Program-made: the position numbers and the translations under genes
Notes under the pieces: generated by a model
The model's database searches: none
What the model saw: only the letters and a program-made list of their open reading frames with translations
Told to the model about the DNA's origin: nothing
In this document: positions 29,611 to 36,162 of the stretch, in pieces
Layout: each line of letters starts with the position of its first letter
Numbering within the stretch: the stretch's first letter is position 1
Virus record (IMG/VR): IMGVR_UViG_3300031999_000071
Span: 1 to 41,159 of that record
Source: a virus
Direction: 5' to 3' (one strand)
Length of the DNA: 41,159 nucleotides

Positions 29611-30507
29611 ATGACACCCCAAGCCAAGACGCGGCCCGCAGCCGACCCCATCACCGTCGGCGAGCACGACGCCTCGCTCAACATCGAGCAGCGCCTGCTC
29701 AACGTGATGGCCGCGCTGAGCTACGTCCAGAAGACCGGCGTCACCGCCAAGGAGGCGGGGGGCTACTCGTTCGTCACCCACGACGCCGTGACCGCTGCCG
29801 TGCGCCCCTTGCTGGTCAAGAACGGCGTCCTCTGCCTGCCGACCATCGTCCAGCACGAGCGCGAGGGCAACCAGACGACGCTGCTCGTCGACCTCGCCTT
29901 CATCAACACCGACAACCCCGAGGACCGCGCCGTCGTGCGCTCGGTCGGGTACGGCATCGACAAGCAGGACAAGGGGCCGGGCAAGGCGATGAGCTACGCC
30001 GTCAAGTACGGCCTCCTCAAGGCGTTCTCACTGGAGACCGGCGACGACGTGGAGATGAGCGGCCTCGACCGCGACGAGCCCTACCGCAGCCCCGCGCCCG
30101 CAGGGGCTGCCAGCGCCGCGCCCCACCACACGCCGGGCCGCCCGGCGCTGGCCAAGTTCTGGTCGGTGGCGCGCGGCCAGAAGGTGCCCGAGGAGGTCAT
30201 CCGCCTGTGGTTCAAGCGCAACCTCGGGCTGGAGTCGACCAAGGACGCCGACGACGGCCAACTGACAGAGGCGACCTTCTGGGCGCAAGCCTTCGTGGGC
30301 CGCGCCAAGAAGCTCGGCGACGCCACCATGGTCATGGGCTTCAGCGCCCAGCAGACTGCGGAGGAGGCCTCGCGCCAGTTCGACGGCGTGACCGCCCTCG
30401 GCGAACTCACCCTGAAGGAGTGGGACGCGCTCATCGCGTGGGCTGAGACCAACGCCAACGCCACGCTCGACCAAGAGGTCGCCGCTGACGACGACCTGCC
30501 GTTCTGA
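29611..30507 (+). CDS. erf: Erf-family single-strand annealing protein
   Basis: The 298-residue recombinase anneals complementary single strands during phage recombination or replication. The Erf core is about residues 20-150: NIEQRLLNVMAALSYVQKTG, YSFVTHDAVTAAVRPLLVKN and the hallmark GPGKAMSYAVKYGLLKAF followed by LETGDDVE. A linker and helical C-terminal region end in DDDLPF, which closely resembles the acidic tip of bacterial SSB proteins. No partner exonuclease of the lambda Exo type is seen, but a PD-(D/E)XK-like gene lies 1.4 kb downstream. ATG with the GGAGGGCATCC site. Confidence 0.88.
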   Translation: MTPQAKTRPAADPITVGEHDASLNIEQRLLNVMAALSYVQKTGVTAKEAGGYSFVTHDAVTAAVRPLLVKNGVLCLPTIVQHEREGNQTTLLVDLAFINTDNPEDRAVVRSVGYGIDKQDKGPGKAMSYAVKYGLLKAFSLETGDDVEMSGLDRDEPYRSPAPAGAASAAPHHTPGRPALAKFWSVARGQKVPEEVIRLWFKRNLGLESTKDADDGQLTEATFWAQAFVGRAKKLGDATMVMGFSAQQTAEEASRQFDGVTALGELTLKEWDALIAWAETNANATLDQEVAADDDLPF

Positions 30508-30517
30508 AGGAGGAGCC

Positions 30518-31048
30518 ATGTACGAAGTGAAGCTGGACGCGCCCTCCGGGGCGCTCATCGTCGGGCTCACGCCTGACGCCGCCGAGGCGGTCAAGCAGGC
30601 GGTCCTGCGGGCCCTGCTCGCGCAGGCCCGCGCTGAGGCGCAGACCGCCTCCGCCGGTGAGGAGGCCGGAAAGACCGCCCCGAAGCCGTCACGGCCCCGT
30701 AGCGCCGCGCTGACGGCCTATGGCGGGAGTAACGTCAACCCCGACTCGCCGATGCAGAGGGACATCCGCGCCGCCCTCTCCACCAGCCTCACCTTGCGCT
30801 CCGAGCTGCAGACGGTGGTGCAGGTGACCACGCTGCTCGGCAAGTTCAACGAGGCCTCCGTGCAGGTGGCCCTCGGCAGCCTCTACCGCGAGGGCAAGAT
30901 GGTGCGCGAGCGCGTCGGCAGGGCGTGGGGCTACAAGTGGGCCGCGAGCCCGGTCGCGGCTATCCCGCAGGTGAAGCTCGACAGTAACGGCTTCCGCGTC
31001 ACGCTCGCTGCCGGTGAAGGCATCGTCAAGGGGGCCGTGGAGGAGTAA
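30518..31048 (+). CDS. Hypothetical protein with winged-helix-like domain
   Basis: The 176-residue protein has an N-terminal helix, a Ser/Pro-rich linker (residues about 45-65) and a region MQRDIRAALSTSLTLRSELQ to ASVQVALGSLYREGKMVRER followed by AWGYKWA, which fits a winged helix with its wing. A DNA-binding role is likely but no family is recognised. It starts 10 bases after erf behind GAAGGAGGAGCC. Confidence 0.6.
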   Translation: MYEVKLDAPSGALIVGLTPDAAEAVKQAVLRALLAQARAEAQTASAGEEAGKTAPKPSRPRSAALTAYGGSNVNPDSPMQRDIRAALSTSLTLRSELQTVVQVTTLLGKFNEASVQVALGSLYREGKMVRERVGRAWGYKWAASPVAAIPQVKLDSNGFRVTLAAGEGIVKGAVEE

Positions 31049-31058
31049 GCTCCATGGC

Positions 31059-31151
31059 ATGTTCTGGGCGGGATTCATCGTCGGGTTCGTCGGGGCGTTC
31101 GTCTTCTCGGCGCTCGTCGTGTTCCTCTTCCTCCTTGAGTCGCGCCAGTGA
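31059..31151 (+). CDS. Thirty-residue single-pass membrane peptide
   Basis: The frame encodes a Phe/Val-rich hydrophobic peptide (FIVGFVGAFVFSALVVFLF) that ends ESRQ and overlaps the next gene in GTGA. A long alternative frame starting at 31054 crosses three better-supported genes and is rejected. The ribosome site GGAGGAG is rather far, so confidence is moderate. Confidence 0.5.
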   Translation: MFWAGFIVGFVGAFVFSALVVFLFLLESRQ

Positions 31152-31465
31152 ACAGCAAGCGCAGACAACGCGAGGCGGCGCACCGACGCGCCACCGCGCT
31201 CGCGGGCGGGTCGCCCTGCCTTTCGTGTGGGCGGCCCGCCCCCTCGTTACCGGCCCACTACCCGCGCCACCGCGGCATGGGCGGCGGCCACGCAGGCTGG
31301 GACTTCGAGGAGTGGCTCCCGCTCTGCTTCAACTGCCACGAGGCCCTCGACGGGCGCAACGGCCTCTCCGAAGAGGCATCCCTGACGAGCGAGCATGTGC
31401 GCTACGTCTGTGGCCTGCGCGCCCCGTTCTGGTGGGCCAGCCAGCGACTGAAGGAGGGGCCATGA
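31148..31465 (+). CDS. HNH-fold nuclease-like protein
   Basis: The 105-residue protein carries CLSCGRPAPSLPAHYPRHRG, then MGGGHAGWDFEEWLPLCFNC and HEALDGRNG, which is the ββα-metal HNH arrangement with a zinc-binding CxxC...CxxC frame. Small proteins of this type are common in phage recombination regions. Whether the active-site residues are complete cannot be judged. GTG start overlaps the previous stop. Confidence 0.68.
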   Translation: MNSKRRQREAAHRRATALAGGSPCLSCGRPAPSLPAHYPRHRGMGGGHAGWDFEEWLPLCFNCHEALDGRNGLSEEASLTSEHVRYVCGLRAPFWWASQRLKEGP

Positions 31466-31689
31466 CAGAACCGCACGTCCACTGCGGCCAGTGCTTCCGA
31501 GAGATGGAGTGGAAGGGCGGCCTCTACGAGACGGGGGAGCAACTGGTCTTCGCGCACGGCTCCTCCGGCCCTGAAGTGCATCCCCGCCGCGTACCGCTCT
31601 GCGCCGAGTGCTTGGGGCGCATCAAAGCGCGCGAGCTGGGCATCGAGATACCGACCATCAGGTCGGTCAAGAACAACGGCAAGGAGTAG
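31462..31689 (+). CDS. Small zinc-ribbon protein
   Basis: The 75-residue protein has CGQCFREMEWKGG and LCAECLGRIKARELG, a simple ribbon with a basic C-terminus (SVKNNGKE). It starts in an ATGA overlap behind AAGGAGGGGCC. Function unknown. Confidence 0.62.
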   Translation: MTEPHVHCGQCFREMEWKGGLYETGEQLVFAHGSSGPEVHPRRVPLCAECLGRIKARELGIEIPTIRSVKNNGKE

Positions 31690-31691
31690 CC

Positions 31692-31925
31692 ATGCACAAA
31701 GTCCTCTACGGCGACGGCACGCACAGCGTCGAGGTCGACGACGAGACCCGCATCGTCACCATCACCGACGAGGCCACCGACGGCATCGTGGAGATGAGCG
31801 AGCGCGCCTTCGGCGAGGTGGTCATCGGCTGGACGCGCTGGCGCGAGCGTCTCGCCGAGGGCATCCCTGAGCAGGTTGCACAGCCGAGCGGCATCGACTC
31901 CGAGGAGGAGGCGGGCAACGTCTGA
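31692..31925 (+). CDS. Hypothetical small protein
   Basis: The 77-residue protein (VLYGDGTHSVEVDDETRIVT, EMSERAFGEVVIGWTRWRER) looks like a beta hairpin followed by a helix and an acidic tail. It starts 2 bases after the zinc-ribbon gene. Its 3' end, rich in GAGGAGGAG, may provide the ribosome site for the next gene. Confidence 0.55.
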   Translation: MHKVLYGDGTHSVEVDDETRIVTITDEATDGIVEMSERAFGEVVIGWTRWRERLAEGIPEQVAQPSGIDSEEEAGNV

Positions 31926-31959
31926 GGGGGCCGCCACGCCTGAGCAGGTGCGCCGCCTC

Positions 31960-32304
31960 ATGCGCCGCGCCAAGCGCAAGGAGCTGGAGGACATCTTCGC
32001 CGCGCAAGTCCTCAGCTACGGCCTCCCTGAGCCGCTCCGTGAGGCCCGCTTCCACCCGCTGCGCAAGTGGCAGTTCGACTTTGCGTGGCCTGAGCGTGGG
32101 CTGGCCGTGGAGGTGGAGGGCGGCCACTGGGTCAGGGGCCGTCACGTGCGTCCGCAGGGCTTCGCGCGGGACACCGAGAAGTACAACGCGGCGGTGGCCC
32201 TCGGCTGGCGCGTCTTGCGCTTCACCGGGGATGCGGTGAGGAACGGCACCGCCATCGTCGCCACCTGTGAAGTCATGGGCGACCTGCCCAAGCGGACGGC
32301 GTAG
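31960..32304 (+). CDS. PD-(D/E)XK-like phage nuclease (start uncertain)
   Basis: The core reads RKWQFDFAWPERGLAVEVEG, then GWRVLRFTGDAVRNG, matching a phage family that includes VSR/DUF559-like endonuclease folds with Asp and Glu metal ligands (the D of FDFA and the E of EVEG). It may resolve recombination intermediates or act on foreign DNA. ATG 31960 is a conservative start. The frame is open upstream: TTG 31876 and GTG 31948 are options, and the best ribosome site (GAGGAGGAG) points to 31918, where the codon is ACG. Confidence 0.65.
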   Translation: MRRAKRKELEDIFAAQVLSYGLPEPLREARFHPLRKWQFDFAWPERGLAVEVEGGHWVRGRHVRPQGFARDTEKYNAAVALGWRVLRFTGDAVRNGTAIVATCEVMGDLPKRTA

Positions 32305-32356
32305 GATAGGCCCGCAGACAGGCCAACGGCGGGCTGAGCAAGGCCCAACCCGCCGT
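32302..32356 (+). promoter_or_regulatory. Putative promoter -10 and leader hairpin for the replication gene
   Basis: TAGGAT at 32302-32307 repeats the -10 used at 28072, but no good -35 is visible. In the 91-base gap that follows, ACGGCGGG (32326) and CCCGCCGT (32349) form a perfect 8-bp stem with a 15-base loop. It may regulate the initiator gene. Confidence 0.4.
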
Positions 32357-32395
32357 CCCTGTACCCTCGCCAGAGTACGGAAGGAGTCTACCACG

Positions 32396-33316
32396 ATGGG
32401 GGCATCCACAGACTGGCAGAAGATTGACCCCGACCTGCGCAGCCACCCCGCGTTCGCCCACCTCACGGCCCTGCTGGGCCTCTCCGCCATGGAGACGCAC
32501 GGCCTCCTCGCGGGCCTCTGGGCGATGGCCTACCGGCAGGCCGAGGACGGTGACCTCTCGCGCTTCAAGCCGGGGGCCGTCGCTGCCGCCGTCGGCTACG
32601 CAGGCAACGCCCGCGAGATGCTGGCTGCGCTGACCGAGGCGGGCTTCCTCGATGACGGTGACGGCAAGCTCGTCATCCACGACTGGGAGGACTGGGGCGG
32701 GGCGCTCTTCGCCTACCGTGAACGCGACCGCGAGTACCAGCGCGTCCGTTACCACCTGAACAAGCGAAAGTCTCATTCGAGAACCGACGAGTCTCGGCGG
32801 ACCTCGGCCGAGAATCCGAGAATCTCGGTCGTTCTCGGTGATAGAGAGAGAGAGAGTAAGAGCCCTTTAACCCCAGAGCGCGAAGACGCGCTCGGGGCTG
32901 TGGAAACTGTGGATAACTCCTTCGAGGACTTCTGGCGTCACTACCCGAACAAGCAGGGCAAAGTGCCTGCCCAGCGCACGTGGAAACACCTCAAGCTCGC
33001 CGACCGCACCGCTGCCATCGGCATCGCCATGGCCATGACGCAGGCGGTCGAGCGCGGCTACCGTGACCGCGCGGTGTGCCCCCACGGCAGCACCTTCCTC
33101 AACCAACGCCGCTGGGAGGAGTGGGAGGACGGGCCGCCCCCGGGCTACGGGCCCGTCGGCCGCGAAGGGCCCGTAGCGCCGACCACCGAAGAGGCGCGGC
33201 CCACGTGCTTCGTGTGCAAGGGCACGATGAGCGCAGACGATGTGCTGGACGGGGTGTACACGACAGGCGGTTGGCGACACGAGCGCTGCCCCGAGGGGGG
33301 GAACGACCATGACTGA
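32396..33316 (+). CDS. Replication initiator / replisome organiser
   Basis: The 306-residue protein has an N-terminal domain like phage replisome organisers (DWQKIDPDLRSHPAF, AYRQAEDGDLSRF, AALTEAGFLDDGDGKLVIHD), a basic linker, and a C-terminal module NSFEDFWRHYPNKQGKVPAQ followed by RTWKHLKL, found in helicase-loading phage proteins. The tail CFVCKG ... HERC may bind zinc. It would bind the origin and recruit the host helicase, which fits the lack of phage helicase and polymerase. Its coding DNA carries the likely origin. Confidence 0.72.
   Translation: MGASTDWQKIDPDLRSHPAFAHLTALLGLSAMETHGLLAGLWAMAYRQAEDGDLSRFKPGAVAAAVGYAGNAREMLAALTEAGFLDDGDGKLVIHDWEDWGGALFAYRERDREYQRVRYHLNKRKSHSRTDESRRTSAENPRISVVLGDRERESKSPLTPEREDALGAVETVDNSFEDFWRHYPNKQGKVPAQRTWKHLKLADRTAAIGIAMAMTQAVERGYRDRAVCPHGSTFLNQRRWEEWEDGPPPGYGPVGREGPVAPTTEEARPTCFVCKGTMSADDVLDGVYTTGGWRHERCPEGGNDHD
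32792..32916 (+). other. Putative replication origin inside the initiator gene
   Basis: TCTCGG or its complement occurs repeatedly: direct copies at 32792, 32823 and 32833, inverted CCGAGAA at 32808 and 32816, and the palindromes CTCGGCCGAG (32804) and CCGAGA-A-TCTCGG (32816). A purine tract (GAGAGAGAGAGAG) and CTTTAA follow, then TGTGGAAAC (32899) and TGTGGATAA (32908), the latter a perfect DnaA box on the minus strand. Origins inside initiator genes are known from lambda-like phages. Confidence 0.6.
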
Positions 33317-33887
33317 GCTACCACCGCTCCATGACCAGTCCGACTACGAGAGGCTGTTCAACGAGTGCAAGAAGCGGCGCGTGAGGGACAAGGCCCGCAT
33401 CGCCGAGCTGGAGGCCGAACTCAAGAGGTGCGAGCAACTGCGCGACGAGTATCACAGGCTGGCGGGAGAACGGCCAGACACCGCCCGCATCGCCGCACTG
33501 GAGGCCGTTCTCAAGCAGACCACCGGGCAGCGTGAGTACGCGGCTACCCAGCGCGCCGACAAGGCCGAGGCCCACGCCTCCGACTGCAAGCGCCTCGTGA
33601 CCGCCTGCGAGAACGACCTCGACGCGGAGCGCATGAAGCGGCGGGAGGTGGAGGCCGAGTTGAAATCAGCCAAGCACCTCAACGCGAAGTGGATGGACGA
33701 ACGCACGACGGCGCTGATGGACAAGGAGAAGGCCGAGGCCGCGCTGGCAGAGCGGGACCGGATGCTGATGACCCTGTTCATGGAGGAGCGAGACGAACAA
33801 GTTGACCGTGGGCAGGACTTCTTCATGCCATCGGACATATGGCTTGCCGACCTCAAGGCCCGCGCCTGCGCGCAGGCCGCGCCATGA
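33309..33887 (+). CDS. Coiled-coil protein
   Basis: The 192-residue protein is almost entirely charged helix (KARIAELEAELKRCEQLRDE, ARIAALEAVLKQTTG, RREVEAELKSAKHLN, EKAEAALAERDRM), with a short C-terminal tail. It overlaps the initiator stop by 8 bases. A scaffold or bridging role is possible; no named family. Confidence 0.62.
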   Translation: MTELPPLHDQSDYERLFNECKKRRVRDKARIAELEAELKRCEQLRDEYHRLAGERPDTARIAALEAVLKQTTGQREYAATQRADKAEAHASDCKRLVTACENDLDAERMKRREVEAELKSAKHLNAKWMDERTTALMDKEKAEAALAERDRMLMTLFMEERDEQVDRGQDFFMPSDIWLADLKARACAQAAP

Positions 33888-34129
33888 GCCTCCGCGACTT
33901 CCTTGCCGCCAAGCTGGAGGAGGGGGGCTACGACGGCCTCGCGGGCGAGGGCTGCGGCTGTGAGAACGACGACCTCGCGCCCTGCGGTGAGGACTGCCTC
34001 TCTTGCTCCCCCGGCCACCGCGTGGCTTGCACCGCCGAGATGCAGGACGACGCGCCTTGCGGCTGCTACGAAGAGTGCACCTCGCCGGGCGTCGGCGAGT
34101 GGTGCATGCAGCCGGGGCAGCGGCCGTGA
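33884..34129 (+). CDS. Cysteine-rich small protein
   Basis: The 81-residue protein holds about eleven Cys residues in CGCENDD, CGEDCLSCSPGH, CTAEM, CGCYEEC and CMQPGQ contexts. It is likely a zinc protein. It starts in an ATGA overlap and ends in a GTGA overlap. Confidence 0.6.
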   Translation: MSLRDFLAAKLEEGGYDGLAGEGCGCENDDLAPCGEDCLSCSPGHRVACTAEMQDDAPCGCYEECTSPGVGEWCMQPGQRP

Positions 34130-34365
34130 ACGAGCCCTTGCCTATCGGTGACTTCACCGCCAACTACGACGCCAACCCGATGGTGCGCAGGCACGGGCGC
34201 GGCCCCGAGGGCGCGCGCTGCAAGACGTGCCGCCACATCGTGCCGACCAGCTACCGCACGAACCGCACCTACTGGAAGTGCGAGTGGCGCGGCATGAGCC
34301 ACGGGCAGGGCACCGACCACCGGCTCAAGTGGAACGCCTGCCGACTCTACGAGGAGGAACCATGA
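34126..34365 (+). CDS. Small zinc-finger protein
   Basis: The 79-residue protein has RCKTCRHIV, KCEWRG and NACRLYEEEP. The CxxC...C...C pattern with WxxCRLY resembles small phage zinc proteins found beside ParB/methylase-type genes. GTG start, overlapping on both sides. Function unknown. Confidence 0.62.
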   Translation: MNEPLPIGDFTANYDANPMVRRHGRGPEGARCKTCRHIVPTSYRTNRTYWKCEWRGMSHGQGTDHRLKWNACRLYEEEP

Positions 34366-34604
34366 CTGAGACCAAGCGCATGACGCCGACCCAGCTCGTC
34401 GCCGAGTGGAAGAGCCTCGCCGCGCAGGAGAAGGTGCGCGCCGACGAGAACGCCGAGCTGCTGTTCTACGCCATCGAGGCGAAGGAGGACGCCGAGGCGT
34501 GGGTCGTGACGCTGCGCGCCGACCTCGACCGCGCGCACTACGACCTCACGAGCGGCGGCTTGCGCGCCCGCTGGCACCGTCTGCTTGGGAGGGGCAGCCC
34601 ATGA
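34362..34604 (+). CDS. Hypothetical helical protein
   Basis: The 80-residue protein (PTQLVAEWKSLAAQEKVRAD, ENAELLFYAIEAKEDAEAW, RARWHRLLGRGSP) is helical with a basic C-terminus. It overlaps both neighbours in ATGA. Function unknown. Confidence 0.58.
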   Translation: MTETKRMTPTQLVAEWKSLAAQEKVRADENAELLFYAIEAKEDAEAWVVTLRADLDRAHYDLTSGGLRARWHRLLGRGSP

Positions 34605-34801
34605 GGGAGCATGACCTCGTGACTTACAGCGAGCGCCACCACGAGTGGCTGGTGAGCGTGGGCAAGTGGCCCAAGCACCTCCCCCGCAGGGCCTTGCGCG
34701 GCACCGTCACCGGCCTCCTCGACGACGGCGTGGTGCGCGTCCTTTGGGAGGACGGTGCGCTGCTCCATCACTTCTCTGACAACCTCGCCGTGCTACCATG
34801 A
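34601..34801 (+). CDS. Small SH3-like protein
   Basis: The 66-residue protein (HDLVTYSERHHEWLVSVGKW, GTVTGLLDDGVVRVLWEDG) suggests a small beta barrel. It is coupled in ATGA to the previous gene and ends 17 bases before the ParB/DpdA-like gene start. Confidence 0.57.
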   Translation: MREHDLVTYSERHHEWLVSVGKWPKHLPRRALRGTVTGLLDDGVVRVLWEDGALLHHFSDNLAVLP

Positions 34802-34818
34802 CGCCAGAAGGAGGCGAG

Positions 34819-36162
34819 ATGCCGAAGGCGCGAGACGCGCTCAAAGTGGAGTGGTGGGCCACCGACCGACCGATACCTTACGCCGCGAACGCCCGCGTGC
34901 TCTCGGACGTGGCGGTGGGCAAGGTGGCGGCCTCCATCAAGGAGTACGGCTGGCGGCAGCCCATCGTCGTCGACGAGGAGGGCGTCATCCTCGCCGGTCA
35001 CACGCGCTTGCAGGCCGCCCAGAAGCTGCGGCTCGCCGAGGTGCCGGTGCACGTCGCTGCCGGGCTCACGAAGGCGCAGGCTAAGGCTTTCCGCCTCATG
35101 GACAACCGCTCCGCGCAGGAGGCCACGTGGGACGTGCCCCTCCTGCAGACTGAGTTCGAGGCGCTGCGCGAGCTGGGCATCGACCTCGCCCTCACGGGTT
35201 TCGACAACGCCGACTTCGAGCGCTTCGACATCGAGGGGGCCATCCTCCAAGGAGATGTCGAGCTAGGGGGGGCGGGCAAGCCTGAGCGCCGCGCCCTGCC
35301 GCTGGACGTCATCTTCACCATGGACTCCATCGTCTACTACCACCTCGCCGCTGCCAGTGGCGTGCTCATCGGTATCCAGTCCAAGCCCGGCTGGCTGCCG
35401 GAGGGACACCGCGCCGTCAAGAAGCCGGACTGGATGACCATCTCCTTCATCGACAACGACTTCAAGGACTACGACCACGGCAGGCACAAGGAGATTGTCA
35501 GCATCTACCGCCCCAAGTACTGCACGGTGCGCGACTACCTGAGCCCGCTCCAGTGCGAGGACGCGGGCATCGCCTACTACGACCTCGACAGGATTCTCGG
35601 CTGGGCGGAGGAGCTACAGCCCTACGTCGAGCACGTCATCGTCATCCCCAAGGTGGACGTGGTGAAGGAGGTTCCCGAGGAGTACGTGCTGGGCTACTCC
35701 GTGCCCTCCTCCTACGGCCAGACGCCGCTGCCGCCGAGCGCCTTCGTGGGCCGCCGCGTGCATCTCCTCGGGGGGAGCTGGAGGAGCCAGCTGCGCTACC
35801 TCACCTACCTCGGCGACGACGTTGTCGCGCTCGACTTCAACCACGCCGCCAACATCGCCCAGTGGGGCCAGTTCACGACCAGAGGAGGCAAATCGAGGAG
35901 CCTGCGCGACATCGGTGTCGACGTACAGTCCCTGTCCTTCGACCACGCCGCGAAGATAGCCGAGGAGGGGCTTTTCTACGTGCGCGGCGGGGCTGAGGCC
36001 TCGCTCGAGGAGGCGCACGTCGACGTCGCCAACGTCATCCCCTCCGCCATCACCCTGAGCCTCGGCGCGATACTCGCCGACCTCCGCGAACTGTTCGGTC
36101 AGGAACCACCCTCGACCGTGCCCACGTCCCCGTACTCCCTCACAGGAGGAGTGACATCGTGA
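34819..36162 (+). CDS. dpdA: ParB-like / DpdA-like fusion, predicted 7-deazaguanine DNA transglycosylase
   Basis: The 447-residue protein has an N-terminal ParB-like domain (about 8-125; VLSDVAVGKVAASIKEYGWR, VILAGHTRLQAAQKL, MDNRSA) and a C-terminal TIM-barrel-like part (about 150-440) resembling phage DpdA proteins related to tRNA-guanine transglycosylase. Landmarks are KPDWMTISFIDNDF, YRPKYCTVRDYLSPLQCEDA, VIVIPKVDV, LGYSVPSSYGQTPLP and GRRVHLLGGSWRSQLRYL. DpdA swaps guanine in DNA for a 7-deazaguanine base. A TGT-type CxC zinc cluster is not seen. Residues 339-406 hold a 34-residue tandem repeat. ATG 34819 is chosen for AAGGAGG 5 bases upstream; ATG 34798 is the alternative. The transporter gene downstream overlaps by GTGA. 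Confidence 0.72.
   Translation: MPKARDALKVEWWATDRPIPYAANARVLSDVAVGKVAASIKEYGWRQPIVVDEEGVILAGHTRLQAAQKLRLAEVPVHVAAGLTKAQAKAFRLMDNRSAQEATWDVPLLQTEFEALRELGIDLALTGFDNADFERFDIEGAILQGDVELGGAGKPERRALPLDVIFTMDSIVYYHLAAASGVLIGIQSKPGWLPEGHRAVKKPDWMTISFIDNDFKDYDHGRHKEIVSIYRPKYCTVRDYLSPLQCEDAGIAYYDLDRILGWAEELQPYVEHVIVIPKVDVVKEVPEEYVLGYSVPSSYGQTPLPPSAFVGRRVHLLGGSWRSQLRYLTYLGDDVVALDFNHAANIAQWGQFTTRGGKSRSLRDIGVDVQSLSFDHAAKIAEEGLFYVRGGAEASLEEAHVDVANVIPSAITLSLGAILADLRELFGQEPPSTVPTSPYSLTGGVTS

Noticed and set aside
31054-31689. A 211-codon + strand frame starting at 31054
   Set aside because: Its first 136 codons cross the membrane peptide and HNH genes and give Arg/Ser-rich nonsense. Only the part from ATG 31462 is supported.
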